The position numbers and the translations under genes were made by a program. From Providencia rettgeri (GTDB lineage: Bacteria; Pseudomonadota; Gammaproteobacteria; Enterobacterales; Enterobacteriaceae): 64,000 nt of DNA. The stretch spans positions 3,812,501-3,876,500 of the forward strand of contig UGTZ01000001.1 of NCBI GenBank assembly GCA_900455085.1, written 5' to 3'. Shown here in pieces: positions 9,610 to 19,288 of this stretch. The notes beneath the pieces were generated by a model that ran no database searches, was not told the DNA's origin, and saw nothing but the letters and a program-made list of their open reading frames with translations. Every line of letters begins with the position of its first letter. Position 1 is the stretch's first letter.

Positions 9610-10638
9610 ATGGTCGATATTGTAACTCAAAATACCTCATCCAGAGAAGTCTGGATACAACAACTTGCTGAAGCAATCACTAATCCAGATGAATTGCTGC
9701 AAATACTTAACCTAGAAAATCATCTTTTATCGAAAGAAGGCAGTGAGGCACGTAAATTATTTCCTTTACGCGTTCCAGTGCCCTTTATTTCCCGCATGAA
9801 AAAAGGTGATCCACTAGACCCTCTGCTATTGCAGGTATTAACTGCAAAAGCAGAGTTTGATATACATCCAGGTTTTTCTACTGACCCACTAGAAGAGCAG
9901 GATAATGAAATTCCAAGTTTACTGCATAAATACCACAACCGCGCATTATTGCTGGTAAAAGGTGGCTGCGCAGTCAACTGTCGCTACTGTTTTCGCCGGC
10001 ATTTTCCTTACGAAGACAACAAAGGAAATAAAAATAACTGGTTGATGGCTGTGGATTATATAAAAAACCACACCGAACTCAATGAAATCATCTTCTCAGG
10101 TGGTGATCCGTTGATGGCAAAAGACCATGAACTTGATTGGCTCATCAGCCAATTAGAGGCGATTCCTCATATAAAACGCCTTAGAATTCACACTCGTTTG
10201 CCTGTGGTGATACCAGAACGCATCACAGATACGCTCTGTAAACGTCTTGCTAGCTCTAGGTTACAGGTCATTATGGTTACACACGTTAATCATGCTAACG
10301 AAATTGACGAGCCATTCACCAAGGCAATACAAAAACTAAAACTATCAGGTGTGACATTATTAAACCAAAGCGTATTACTGCGCCAAGTTAATGACAACGT
10401 GACGGCTCTGATGAATTTAAGTAATGCCTTATTTGATGCAGGTATTTTACCTTATTACTTACATGTATTAGATAAAGTTCAAGGCGCTGCGCACTTTTTA
10501 GTGAGTGATACCGAAGCTAGACAATTGATACAGCAATTACTGAGTAAGGTCTCTGGGTACCTTGTACCTAAGCTCGCTAGGGAAATAGGGGGAGAGCCAA
10601 GTAAAACACTGCTTGACCTTAACTTAAGACAGAACTAG
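9610..10638 (+). CDS. epmB: EF-P beta-lysylation protein, lysine 2,3-aminomutase EpmB
   Basis: A radical SAM enzyme of 342 residues that converts (S)-alpha-lysine to (R)-beta-lysine, which EpmA then attaches to EF-P Lys34. The iron-sulphur motif C-x3-C-x2-C is visible near residue 120 in 'GGCAVNCRYCFRRHFPY'. The downstream barrel shows 'EIIFSGGDPLMAKDHELDWL', 'RIHTRLPVVIPERI' and 'LLNQSVLLRQVND', all lysine aminomutase signatures. It lies head-to-head with efp as in E. coli (yjeK). No defects seen. Confidence 0.96.
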   Translation: MVDIVTQNTSSREVWIQQLAEAITNPDELLQILNLENHLLSKEGSEARKLFPLRVPVPFISRMKKGDPLDPLLLQVLTAKAEFDIHPGFSTDPLEEQDNEIPSLLHKYHNRALLLVKGGCAVNCRYCFRRHFPYEDNKGNKNNWLMAVDYIKNHTELNEIIFSGGDPLMAKDHELDWLISQLEAIPHIKRLRIHTRLPVVIPERITDTLCKRLASSRLQVIMVTHVNHANEIDEPFTKAIQKLKLSGVTLLNQSVLLRQVNDNVTALMNLSNALFDAGILPYYLHVLDKVQGAAHFLVSDTEARQLIQQLLSKVSGYLVPKLAREIGGEPSKTLLDLNLRQN

Positions 10639-10643
10639 AAAGC

Positions 10644-10673
10644 AAAACGCCCAAACAATTATTTGGGCGCTAT
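10644..10673. terminator. Intrinsic terminator for yjeI (and epmB)
   Basis: CGCCCAAA-caatta-TTTGGGCG forms an 8-bp stem. On the minus strand it is followed by TTTTGCTTTC, fitting a terminator for yjeI; on the plus strand the T-tract is weaker. Confidence 0.7.
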
Positions 10674-10682
10674 GAATTCATT

Positions 10683-11027
10683 TTAGGGGCATTTATAAAC
10701 TTGGCCAACCATTTTGCTATCTAATGGAATGAAGCTAGATAACACGGTTTCACTTGGGCTTGATGCACCAAAAATCACGTTACCGCCCATCGCCGCTGCT
10801 TTATTACGTAAATCATTTGCTGCACTGCGCATTGAGCTAGATTCATTGTTGACACCACTCAACCAGTTGCTTTGAGTCCCTGCAACCTGACCGAGAAGTT
10901 GGCAATCGCTTCCAGGTTGATTCTCAACAAAACGAACTTGTGAGCCTGCCGCAGTCAAATTAGTTGTTGTTGAACAACCTGCTAAAAGCAATAATGCAGC
11001 AGCACCAAGCAAGACTTTAATTCGCAT
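10683..11027 (-). CDS. yjeI: YjeI-like lipoprotein (DUF4156)
   Basis: A short predicted outer-membrane lipoprotein. The signal peptide 'MRIKVLLGAAALLLLAGC' ends in the lipobox L-L-A-G-C. The mature part has 'RFVENQPGSDCQLLGQVAGTQ' and 'MRSAANDLRNKAAAMGGN', typical of DUF4156. The start at 11027 is chosen because GAGGG lies 6 nt upstream, whereas the in-frame ATG at 11039 would add four residues with no ribosome site. In E. coli yjeI also lies next to groEL. Function unknown. Confidence 0.85.
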   Translation of the reverse strand: MRIKVLLGAAALLLLAGCSTTTNLTAAGSQVRFVENQPGSDCQLLGQVAGTQSNWLSGVNNESSSMRSAANDLRNKAAAMGGNVIFGASSPSETVLSSFIPLDSKMVGQVYKCP

Positions 11028-11039
11028 GTTTTCCCTCAT

Positions 11040-11344
11040 TTTTCATTGTGTTTTTGCAGCTGGTTTGAAAATCTCTTTAGTTCCAATAGCCTACTAATTG
11101 AAATATCTAGGAGGTGATTAACATACAGCGTCATAATTGCCGCACATCACCAGCCGAATAGAGTCTACCACAAATTAATCAAGAACCTGCTCTATTCTTT
11201 GCTAATTCAAACCACTTACCTTACGTTAAATATAACCTGCGAAGCAACATTGACGCAAAAATAAATCGCATAACGCATTAATTGTATCTTGTTTTGGGAT
11301 ATTACCTTCATCAATAATTAATGGTTATTTATTAATTAAAAACC
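11040..11344. other. yjeI upstream intergenic region
   Basis: About 300 bp without a gene between yjeI and the groEL terminator. It must hold the yjeI promoter. I see no recognisable operator or structured RNA. Confidence 0.35.
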
Positions 11345-11388
11345 AATAAAAAAACCGGCACCGCTAGAAATATAACGATGCCGGTCTT
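11345..11388 (-). terminator. groESL operon terminator
   Basis: On the minus strand, ACCGGCATCG pairs with CGGTGCCGGT (one G-T pair) across a 12-nt loop and is followed by TTTTTTTATTGG. It lies about 60 bp after the groEL stop codon. Confidence 0.85.
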
Positions 11389-11445
11389 ATGGTGGGTAGC
11401 CCTAACTTAGTTAGTAACTACTTGAGCTTGATGTCGCCAACTGGC

Positions 11446-13089
11446 TTACATCATACCGCCCATTCCACCCATGCCGCCCATACCAGCAGCACCTAAGTCA
11501 GGTGCATCTGATTTTGGCAGATCAGTGATCATCGCTTCAGTTGTGATCATCAGACCTGCGATAGACGCTGCGAATTGCAGAGCAGAACGCGTTACTTTAG
11601 TTGGGTCTAAGATACCCATGTCGATCATATCGCCATAAGTGTCAGTCGCCGCGTTGTAACCTTCGTTACCTTTTGCTGCTTTCACGTTGTTAACAACAAC
11701 AGAGGCTTCTTCACCTGCGTTAGTAACGATTTGACGCATTGGCGCTTCCATCGCACGCAGAGCAACACGAATACCTACGTTTTGTTCTTCGTTTTCACCA
11801 GTCAGTGCTTCCAGTTTCGCTGCAACGCGAACCAGTGCAGTACCACCACCAGCAACAACACCTTCTTCGACAGCGGCACGAGTTGCATGCAGAGCATCGT
11901 CAACACGAGCACGTTTTTCTTTCATTTCAACTTCAGTTGCTGCGCCCACTTTAATTACTGCGACACCGCCTGCTAATTTAGCAACGCGCTCTTGCAGTTT
12001 TTCACGGTCGTAATCTGAAGAAGATTCTTCGATTTGTTGACGAATTTGAGTAACACGGTTTGCAATCGCAGACTCTTCACCCACACCATCAATGATAGTG
12101 GTTGTGTCTTTGTTGATAACGATACGCTTTGCTTGGCCTAAATCTTCTAATGTCGCTTTTTCTAACTCCATACCGATCTCTTCAGAGATAACAGTACCAT
12201 TGGTCAGAATTGCGATATCTTGTAGCATTGCTTTACGACGGTCACCGAAGCCCGGTGCTTTAACCGCTGCAACTTTAACAATACCACGCATGGTGTTAAC
12301 AACCAGAGTTGCCAGTGCTTCACCTTCAACATCTTCAGCGATGATTAACAGTGGTTTGCTTGCCTTAGCAACGCCTTCTAATACTGGCAGTAATTCACGG
12401 ATGTTAGAAACTTTTTTGTCAACTAACAGGATGAATGGGTTTTCTAACTCAACAGCACCAGTTTCTGGTTTGTTGATAAAGTAAGGAGACAGGTAACCGC
12501 GGTCAAACTGCATACCTTCAACCACATCCAGCTCGTCTTCCAGACCAGTACCTTCTTCAACTGTGATAACGCCTTCTTTACCGACTTTATCCATCGCTTC
12601 TGCAATTAATTTACCCACGGTTTCGTCGGAGTTTGCAGAAATTGTACCAACCTGTGCGATTGATTTAGTGTCTGAACAAGGAACTGACAGTGCTTTCAGT
12701 TCTTCAACAGCAGCAACAACTGCTTTGTCGATACCGCGTTTCAGGTCCATTGGGTTCATACCCGCAGCAACCGCTTTTAAGCCTTCAGTAATGATAGCTT
12801 GAGCTAGTACAGTTGCCGTTGTAGTACCGTCACCTGCAGCGTCGTTAGCTTTAGAAGCAACTTCTTTCACCATTTGTGCGCCCATGTTTTCGAATTTGTC
12901 TTCTAATTCGATTTCACGAGCAACTGAAACACCATCTTTGGTGATAACTGGTGAGCCAAAAGATTTATCTAAAACTACGTTACGGCCTTTAGGACCTAAA
13001 GTCACTTTTACTGCGTCTGCCAGAACATTCACACCACGAAGCATTTTCGTACGTGCATCACTACCAAATTTAACGTCTTTAGCTGCCAT
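11446..13089 (-). CDS. groEL: 60 kDa chaperonin GroEL
   Basis: The large subunit of the cytosolic folding chamber, 547 residues, which encloses unfolded protein under the GroES lid with ATP hydrolysis. The ATP-binding 'GDGTTTATVLAQAI' near residue 86, the apical domain, the 'VEEGVVAGGGTALVR' signature near residue 400 and the Gly-Gly-Met tail (GGMGGMGGMGGMM) are all present. It follows groES by 51 bp, transcribed from the sigma-32 promoter upstream of groES. The sequence is intact and could serve as a species marker. Confidence 0.99.
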   Translation of the reverse strand: MAAKDVKFGSDARTKMLRGVNVLADAVKVTLGPKGRNVVLDKSFGSPVITKDGVSVAREIELEDKFENMGAQMVKEVASKANDAAGDGTTTATVLAQAIITEGLKAVAAGMNPMDLKRGIDKAVVAAVEELKALSVPCSDTKSIAQVGTISANSDETVGKLIAEAMDKVGKEGVITVEEGTGLEDELDVVEGMQFDRGYLSPYFINKPETGAVELENPFILLVDKKVSNIRELLPVLEGVAKASKPLLIIAEDVEGEALATLVVNTMRGIVKVAAVKAPGFGDRRKAMLQDIAILTNGTVISEEIGMELEKATLEDLGQAKRIVINKDTTTIIDGVGEESAIANRVTQIRQQIEESSSDYDREKLQERVAKLAGGVAVIKVGAATEVEMKEKRARVDDALHATRAAVEEGVVAGGGTALVRVAAKLEALTGENEEQNVGIRVALRAMEAPMRQIVTNAGEEASVVVNNVKAAKGNEGYNAATDTYGDMIDMGILDPTKVTRSALQFAASIAGLMITTEAMITDLPKSDAPDLGAAGMGGMGGMGGMM

Positions 13090-13140
13090 TATCTCTTTCC
13101 TTCAAATTCTTTTCGTTCGTTGAGAAGTTTTAAGTGAAAA

Positions 13141-13434
13141 TTACGCTTCAACAATTGCCAGAATGTCACTTTCGGACATAATCAGGACTTCTTCATTGTC
13201 GATTTTTTCAGCTTTCACGCCATAACCATCGTTAAAGATTACGATATCGCCAACTTTCACATCCAGTGCTTTGATTTCACCATTTTCGAGGATGCGGCCG
13301 TTGCCAACTGCAAGAACTTCACCACGAGTTGATTTGCTTGCAGCAGTACCCGTCAGAACGATCCCGCCTGCAGATTTTGATTCAACTTCTTTACGTTTAA
13401 CGATAACACGGTCATGCAATGGACGAATTTTCAT
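13141..13434 (-). CDS. groES: 10 kDa co-chaperonin GroES
   Basis: The heptameric lid of the GroEL chamber, 97 residues, starting 'MKIRPLHDRVIVKRKEVESK'. The mobile loop that contacts GroEL is 'SAGGIVLTGTAASKS' (residues ~19-33), and the C-terminal half has 'VGDIVIFNDGYGVK'. The start at 13434 is set by homology and the 'GGAGAA' sequence upstream; an in-frame upstream extension to 13488 is not credible. First gene of the heat-shock operon with groEL. Confidence 0.98.
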   Translation of the reverse strand: MKIRPLHDRVIVKRKEVESKSAGGIVLTGTAASKSTRGEVLAVGNGRILENGEIKALDVKVGDIVIFNDGYGVKAEKIDNEEVLIMSESDILAIVEA

Positions 13435-13520
13435 TAATAGTTCTCCTATAAATAAAGTCCATACTAGGTAAAAGGACGATACCAGCATGTCTTAAATAAA
13501 CTAGTACCATGTTTGAGCAG

Positions 13521-13547
13521 ATTGGGGCGAAGAAGAGGGACTTCAAG
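13521..13547 (-). promoter_or_regulatory. Sigma-32 heat-shock promoter of groESL
   Basis: On the minus strand CTTGAAG (13547-13541) and CCCCAAT (13527-13521) match the sigma-32 -35 (CTTGAAA) and -10 (CCCCATNT) elements with a 13-nt spacer. It lies about 90 bp upstream of the groES start. Confidence 0.9.
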
Positions 13548-13597
13548 GGGGGAGATAAAAAATTTTTCATTTTTATCTCCCCATAAATAGGATGGTT

Positions 13598-14113
13598 TTA
13601 TGGTTTAGGGCGATCGTCTTTATCTGACGAATCTGTTTTATCTGAATTATCGATTGTAAAAGAAGGATCGTCTTGCTTACGTTGGAATTCCCCCTCAAAA
13701 GTATCGCCACGTTGAAAGCCGCCATTTCCCGTTTGGTTAAAACCAGCACCTGGTTGGTAGAAACGAATATGAGGAATTAAGCGCATTACAATAAGCTTTT
13801 GAATTGGCGGTAGTAATAACAGTAAACCAATAAAATCCGTAAAGAACCCAGGCACAATCAACAAGAAACCCGCTAAGACCAATGCAACGCTCTTGATCAT
13901 TTCAGCTGCAGGGCTTTCACCTGATGCTAACTTTTGTTGGATTTGCAGTACATTTTTCATGCCTTGATTTTTCACAAGTGACACACCTAAGCAGGATGTC
14001 AAAACGACTAAAATTAACGTCATTAAAACACCAACTTCAGATGCAACCCGCACAAAAATGACGGATTCAATGTAAACGAGAATACATATCAGAATGAGTG
14101 GTAACCAGCGCAC
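13598..14113 (-). CDS. fxsA: FxsA family membrane protein
   Basis: A 171-residue inner-membrane protein. In E. coli FxsA is known for suppressing F-exclusion of phage T7. Hydrophobic segments are visible at 'LPLILICILVYIESVIFVRVA', 'VLMTLILVVLTSCLGVSLVKNQG' and 'IKSVALVLAGFLLIVPGFFTDF', followed by the typical 'LLLLPPIQKLIVMRLI'. The C-terminus is hydrophilic and acidic. It lies between groES and aspA as in E. coli, divergent from aspA. The cellular role is not known. Confidence 0.93.
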   Translation of the reverse strand: MRWLPLILICILVYIESVIFVRVASEVGVLMTLILVVLTSCLGVSLVKNQGMKNVLQIQQKLASGESPAAEMIKSVALVLAGFLLIVPGFFTDFIGLLLLLPPIQKLIVMRLIPHIRFYQPGAGFNQTGNGGFQRGDTFEGEFQRKQDDPSFTIDNSDKTDSSDKDDRPKP

Positions 14114-14289
14114 AAGTTCTCCTTTATTTCAATAAGCTATCGATTATTTTACGCCCCTAGGGAAACCTTTGTGAACTGCATCTAAGAGACAACTATCAAT
14201 ATTCGCTTTTTTCTTTAGTATAGCCATAATAATTGGGGCAGATATAACGCTTTTCAACTCACAGATTTTTTTCATTAATGGCACTTATC

Positions 14290-14305
14290 TGTGATGAATA
14301 TCACA
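14290..14305. promoter_or_regulatory. CRP binding site in the fxsA-aspA intergenic region
   Basis: TGTGA-TGAATA-TCACA is a perfect match to the CRP half-sites, 245 bp before the aspA start. Aspartase is known to be under catabolite control in enterobacteria, so it probably serves aspA; the distance suggests a long leader or a more distal promoter. Confidence 0.85.
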
Positions 14306-14549
14306 CAACGTGAAATCTGTTGCATAAATCAAACTATATAGTGATCTAGGTTCAAGGCAATAGATGATTAAAAGCATATCATCTACCCATAAATCAGTAG
14401 ATCATAATGCTGACAACGTAGTAGACGGTGTTAATTGCTTGTAAAGTTTTACTTTGCAATATTAATCACCTGTGAATTTTGTTTTACGAAGTATCGATTT
14501 TTAAAGCGCATAAACGGACAGTAACTGTAATCTAATTAAGAAGGTTCTC

Positions 14550-15975
14550 ATGTCAAACAATACTCGTATCGAAGAAGACCTGTTAGGTAAAAAAGAAGTT
14601 CCAGCTGATGCCTATTATGGTGTTCATACTCTGCGTGCGATTGAAAACTTTTATATCAGCGACCGCACCATTAACGATGTCCCAGAATTTATTCGTGGCA
14701 TGGTTATGGTTAAAAAAGCGGCGGCTTTAGCCAACAAAGAACAGCACACTATTCCACGTAATATCGCGGATACCATCATCAAAGCGTGTGACGTTGTTCT
14801 AAATGAAGGCAAATGCATGGACCAATTCCCGGTTGACGTATTCCAAGGTGGTGCGGGCACATCACTGAACATGAATACCAACGAGGTTCTAGCAAACATC
14901 GGTCTTGAACTGATGGGTCATAAAAAAGGTGAGTATGAATTCTTAAATCCAAATGACCACCTGAACAAAAGTCAATCCACTAACGATGCATACCCTACAG
15001 GGTTCCGTATCGCAGTGTATAATTCTATATTGAAGTTAATTGAGTCTGTTGAATACCTGAAAAAAGGCTTTGAAGCTAAAGCTGAAGAATACAAAGACAT
15101 TCTGAAAATGGGTCGTACCCAGCTGCAGGATGCCGTTCCAATGACTGTCGGCCAAGAATTCCATGCTTTCGCTACTCTCTTAAAAGAAGAAGAGAAAAAC
15201 TTAAAACGCAGCATTGAATTACTACTCGAAGTTAACTTGGGCGCAACTGCTATTGGTACAGGCCTGAATACTGCTCCTGGTTACTCAGAACTTGCAGTTA
15301 AAAAATTAGCAGAAGTGACTGGTCTACCATGCGTTCCAGCAGAAGACTTAATCGAAGCAACCTCTGACTGTGGTGCTTACATCACTGTTCATGCAGGCTT
15401 AAAACGTCTAGCGATGAAACTGTCTAAAATTTGTAACGACTTACGTCTGCTATCTTCAGGTCCTCGCGCTGGCCTTAAAGAAATCAACTTACCTGAGTTA
15501 CAAGCTGGTTCGTCTATCATGCCAGCAAAAGTTAACCCTGTTATTCCTGAAGTCGTCAACCAAGCATGTTTCAAAGTTATTGGTAATGATATCTGTGTAA
15601 CGATGGCTGCTGAAGCAGGTCAATTACAATTAAACGTAATGGAACCAGCGATTGGCCAAGCGATGTTCGAGTCTATCTCTCTGATGAGCAACGCATGTCG
15701 TAACCTGCAAGAAAAATGTATTAGCGGCATTACTGTGAACAAAGAAATCTGTGAAGCATTTGTATTTAACTCCATCGGTATCGTCACTTATCTGAACCCA
15801 TTCATTGGTCACCATAATGGTGATATCGTGGGTAAAATCTGTGCTGAAACTGGTAAGAGCGTACGCGAAGTTGTTTTTAGAACGCGGTTTACTGACTGAA
15901 GCAGAACTGGATGATATTTTCTCTGTTGAGAACTTAAAACACCCAGCTTATAAAGCAAAACGCTTTGATGACTAA
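14550..15975 (+). pseudogene. aspA: Aspartate ammonia-lyase (single-base frameshift near the 3' end)
   Basis: Aspartase reversibly deaminates L-aspartate to fumarate and ammonia; about 475 residues. Fumarase/aspartase hallmarks are clear: 'MNTNEVLANIGLELMG', 'NPNDHLNKSQSTNDAYPT', 'MGRTQLQDAVPMTVGQE' and the catalytic loop 'AGSSIMPAKVNPVIPE'. At 15874-15878 a run of five T replaces four, so the frame ends at 15899. Removing one T restores '[22 protein letters not shown]' to the stop at 15975. I regard this as a sequencing error in a working gene. dcuA follows, coupling fumarate production to C4-dicarboxylate exchange. Confidence 0.95.
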
Positions 15976-16011
15976 AAATTTATGTTTATCATAAATAATA
16001 CTTAAAAATAA

Positions 16012-16047
16012 AGGCACGCCTCTCAACAGAAAGCGTGCCTTTTTTGA
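16012..16047 (+). terminator. Intrinsic terminator after aspA
   Basis: AGGCACGC pairs with GCGTGCCT around CTCTCAACAGAAA, followed by TTTTTT. It would reduce readthrough into dcuA, as the separate transcription of the two genes in E. coli suggests. Confidence 0.85.
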
Positions 16048-16119
16048 TTAATACACACACAAATAATTAACATAACAGTTTCATAATTTTAATTTTCATT
16101 TTGTCGAGGAGTAAACACT

Positions 16120-17442
16120 ATGTTAGCCGTAGAATTTATTATTGTTCTGCTGGCCATCTTTTTGGGGGCCCGTTTAGGTGGGATAGGTATCGGCTTTGCC
16201 GGTGGCCTTGGTGTACTGGTACTCGCAGCTATTGGCGTAAAACCAGGAACCATTCCATTTGACGTTATCTCAATTATCATGGCTGTTATTGCCGCTATAT
16301 CTGCAATGCAAATTGCTGGAGGTCTGGACTATTTAGTTGCCCAAACCGAAAAATTACTGCGTCGTAATCCTAAGTACATCACCATCCTTGCACCTATTGT
16401 TACCTACTTTCTGACACTTTTCGCAGGGACAGGTAATATCTCGTTAGCAACACTGCCTGTTATTGCAGAAGTCGCTAAAGAACAGGGAGTGAAACCTTGT
16501 CGTCCATTATCGACTGCGGTCGTTGCAGCACAGATAGGTATTACAGCATCACCAATTTCTGCGGCAGTGGTTTACATGGCATCCGTCATGGAAAATCCAG
16601 CAATGGTGGGTGCAGGTAACACAGTCAGCTATATTTCGCTTCTAAGTGTTCTATTACCTGCGACATTCCTTGCTATCATTTTGATGTCATTCATCATCTC
16701 TTGGACGTTTAACTCTAAATTATCTGATGACCCTATCTACCAAAAACGTTTAGCTGAAGGTTTAGTTGAACTGCGTGGTAGCCAAGTTAAAGAAATCAAA
16801 GCGGGCGCTAAGTCTTCTGTACTGCTGTTCTTGCTTGGGGTTGTTGGCGTTGTCTGCTATGCCATCATTAACAGTCCAAGCTTAGGGATTGTTGAAACAC
16901 CATTAATGAACACCACAAATGCAATTTTGATTATCATGCTGACTGTGGCGACATTAATCACTATTTTCTGCCGTGTAAATACTGATGCTATCTTGAACTC
17001 AAGTACCTTTAAAGCAGGTATGAGCGCATGTATTTGTATTTTAGGTGTGGCTTGGTTAGGTGATACTTTCGTACAGCACAACATTGACTGGATCAAAGAA
17101 ACTGCGGGTGATTTAATTCATGAACATTCTTGGATGTTAGCAGTTATATTCTTCTTCTGCTCCGCTTTACTATACTCACAAGCCGCAACAGCGAAAGCTC
17201 TGATGCCAATGGCATTAGCGCTGAATGTTAGCCCATTAACTGCTATCGCATCATTCTCTGCGGTTTCTGGCCTATTTATTCTGCCTACCTACCCAACACT
17301 GGTTGCAGCAGTACAGATGGATGACACAGGGACAACGCGTATTGGCCGATTCGTCTTTAACCACCCATTCTTTATTCCAGGCACTATCGCTGTCGCATTA
17401 GCTGTTTCATTCGGCTTCTTATTTGGCGGTATGATCCTATAG
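16120..17442 (+). CDS. dcuA: Anaerobic C4-dicarboxylate transporter DcuA
   Basis: An inner-membrane antiporter of 440 residues exchanging aspartate, fumarate, malate and succinate. Conserved parts include 'MLAVEFIIVLLAIFLGARLGGIGIGFAGG', 'TYFLTLFAGTGNISLATLPVIAEVAKEQGVKPCRPL', 'AAQIGITASPISAAVVYM' and the final 'PFFIPGTIAVALAVSFGFLFGGMIL'. About ten membrane segments are visible. Start ATG 16120 has 'GAGGAG' about 9 nt upstream. It sits after aspA as in E. coli. In E. coli cutA and dsbD follow; here a long AT-rich gap and an MrpJ-like regulator follow instead. Confidence 0.96.
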   Translation: MLAVEFIIVLLAIFLGARLGGIGIGFAGGLGVLVLAAIGVKPGTIPFDVISIIMAVIAAISAMQIAGGLDYLVAQTEKLLRRNPKYITILAPIVTYFLTLFAGTGNISLATLPVIAEVAKEQGVKPCRPLSTAVVAAQIGITASPISAAVVYMASVMENPAMVGAGNTVSYISLLSVLLPATFLAIILMSFIISWTFNSKLSDDPIYQKRLAEGLVELRGSQVKEIKAGAKSSVLLFLLGVVGVVCYAIINSPSLGIVETPLMNTTNAILIIMLTVATLITIFCRVNTDAILNSSTFKAGMSACICILGVAWLGDTFVQHNIDWIKETAGDLIHEHSWMLAVIFFFCSALLYSQAATAKALMPMALALNVSPLTAIASFSAVSGLFILPTYPTLVAAVQMDDTGTTRIGRFVFNHPFFIPGTIAVALAVSFGFLFGGMIL

Positions 17443-17469
17443 TTTATATTAATTACAATTAATCTTATA

Positions 17470-17500
17470 CAGGCCCGTGCAAATAGCACGGGTTCTTTAT
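17470..17500 (+). terminator. Intrinsic terminator after dcuA
   Basis: GCCCGTGC-aaata-GCACGGGT followed by TCTTTAT, about 30 bp after the dcuA stop. Confidence 0.85.
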
Positions 17501-18076
17501 ACCTACCTATAACATATTATTTTTGTTATCCCATATAAAGTCACGTAGGCAATTATAAAAATACAATAACCATTTAGATAAAAAACTCAAACTATTTTTT
17601 AATAATATGTATTTAAATATATTACTTTAGATTATAAACAAATCAAAATAAGAATTTTTCTAATAATATATATTAAGGCTATACATATAATTGTAACAAA
17701 TAATGACTACAATTACGCAATAATAAGTTATCTCATTTTTTCCTTACAATTACCAGATAGAATATAGATTCAAGAATAAAATAAAAATAAATAAAAATTA
17801 GAATAAAGTTCTGATATTTACTCCTGAGCAGGTAGTAATGCTAATCCATCTTTCTTGACACATGAATTGAAGGCACCAAAGATAGAAATAATCTATCAAA
17901 AATTTAAAATCAATCCGCCATAAATATTGGTAATCATTAACTCATCCTTGTTTAATAACACCCGAAAAATCTGATAATGATAATTTAATTACTCGGAGTA
18001 ATACGAATTAAATATCAAGAACTTTTCAATAGCAAAAATAATTTATTTTAACAAGATTTATATATTTGGAGGAGGT
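17501..18076. other. AT-rich gap between dcuA and the MrpJ-like regulator
   Basis: About 575 bp of strongly AT-rich sequence with no reading frame or RNA gene I can support. In E. coli this position holds cutA and dsbD; no trace of either is visible. It probably contains the promoter of the regulator at 18077. Confidence 0.5.
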
Positions 18077-18370
18077 ATGCTAAATACTCAACGAAATAAA
18101 AACACAAATGTAACCGTTTATATTGGAACCTTTTTAAAGCACCGCAGAAAAGTGGTTGGTTTAACTGGTGCACAATTAGCTTCTCGCCTAAGAATCAGCC
18201 AGCAGCAAGTTTCCCGTTATGAAAGAGGTAAAAATGCCATTACTATCCAAGGTCTTTTGGACATTTTACAAGCTCTCGAATTGCGAAGACATGACATCGA
18301 TGACTTTATGAAAAAAGTCTTTCAGTATTACTATATCGATGCAGCGTTAGAAGCTAAATTGATCAATTAA
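18077..18370 (+). CDS. MrpJ-type helix-turn-helix regulator (copy 1)
   Basis: A 97-residue XRE-family protein. The helix-turn-helix spans residues ~20-70: 'FLKHRRKVVGLTGAQLASRLRISQQQVSRYERGKNAITIQGLLDIL'. The 'SQQQVSRYERG' recognition segment is shared with the regulators at 52903 and 62311 here and with MrpJ of Proteus, which controls fimbriae and flagella oppositely. Start ATG follows 'GGAGGAGGT', a near-perfect ribosome site. Unlike most mrpJ-like genes it has no fimbrial genes beside it. Its targets are unknown; a role in fimbria/motility switching is inferred. Confidence 0.8.
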   Translation: MLNTQRNKNTNVTVYIGTFLKHRRKVVGLTGAQLASRLRISQQQVSRYERGKNAITIQGLLDILQALELRRHDIDDFMKKVFQYYYIDAALEAKLIN

Positions 18371-18584
18371 AGCCCGATATAAACCCATGAAGTTCGTTCC
18401 AGGGGGGTTCTTCCCCCTCCTGTGTGCTTAAAACTCCCCACTTTAAAATACCCATTCAATTTCTTATTTGATTTTATTTCCCCTCAGAAACGGCGCCTCA
18501 TGATAGCACTGCAAACCGCTATAATTCACAATTGAACATTGTTATGATGGAGAAAAATCAGACATTATTGTGATGGAGTTAACA

Positions 18585-19163
18585 ATGCCTATCCAACGTG
18601 AAATTATTTTAAGTCATGCGTTAAATCAATTGGAAATCCAAGGGTTATCCGCATCTACAGAAAATTTACTCAGCGAAATTGAATCTGATTTCTCTACTAT
18701 TCGGCAGTTTTGGCCAGACGATGAAGCTCTTGTTTATGATTGCTTGCGCTATCATAGCCAGCAAATTGAAGTATGGCAGCGCCAAACCTTACTAGATGAA
18801 TCCCTAACCCCGCAACAAAAATTAATGGCCCGTTACCAACAATTGTCTGAAAAAGTCAGTGAAGGGCGTTTTCCGGGCTGTTTATTCATTTCTGCATGTA
18901 ATTATTATCCAGATGCAGAACACCCTATGCACCAATTAAGCCGCCTACAAAAAGATAATTCGTTTCATTTCACAAAAAGCCTATTAGATGAGCTAGATAT
19001 TGAAGACTCGGAATTAGTTGCTAACCAAATGGAATTAGTGCTCGAAGGCTGTTTAAACCGCTTATTAGTACAAAGGGACATTCAAGATGTCGAGATTGCA
19101 CAACACCTTTCTGAGGATATCCTGACAATCGCACTGTGCCGTAAAAAAGGAGCGTTAAGCTAA
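18585..19163 (+). CDS. yjdC: YjdC-like TetR-family regulator
   Basis: A TetR-family transcriptional regulator of about 192 residues, very similar to E. coli YjdC: 'RQFWPDDEALVYDCLRYHSQQIEVWQRQ', 'LMARYQQLSEKV', 'FPGCLFISACNYYPDAEHP', 'QMELVLEGCLNRLLVQR'. The start at 18585 (MPIQREIILSHALNQ) has GGAG 7 nt upstream; the GTG at 18570 is less likely. The N-terminal helix-turn-helix is rather diverged from typical TetR. In E. coli yjdC also lies beside tRNA-Phe (pheU), so the locus is ancestral. The regulated genes are not known. Confidence 0.9.
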   Translation: MPIQREIILSHALNQLEIQGLSASTENLLSEIESDFSTIRQFWPDDEALVYDCLRYHSQQIEVWQRQTLLDESLTPQQKLMARYQQLSEKVSEGRFPGCLFISACNYYPDAEHPMHQLSRLQKDNSFHFTKSLLDELDIEDSELVANQMELVLEGCLNRLLVQRDIQDVEIAQHLSEDILTIALCRKKGALS

Positions 19164-19288
19164 AAAACCAATTAACGCATACTAAACACACACCTTTTGT
19201 TGAAAAAGAAAACACTCAGTAAAAAAAGTGTTTTTTTATTAAAAATGCATTGACGCAAACGGCTGAATACGGTTTAATGCGCCCCGTT

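Noticed and set aside
11731..13123. Several long frames on the strand opposite groEL
   Set aside because: Antisense shadows of a highly expressed gene with biased codons; no independent start signals.
18399..18421. GGGGGG...CCCCC hairpin after the first MrpJ-like gene as a terminator
   Set aside because: The stem lacks a T-tract and is probably too weakly supported to list as a terminator.
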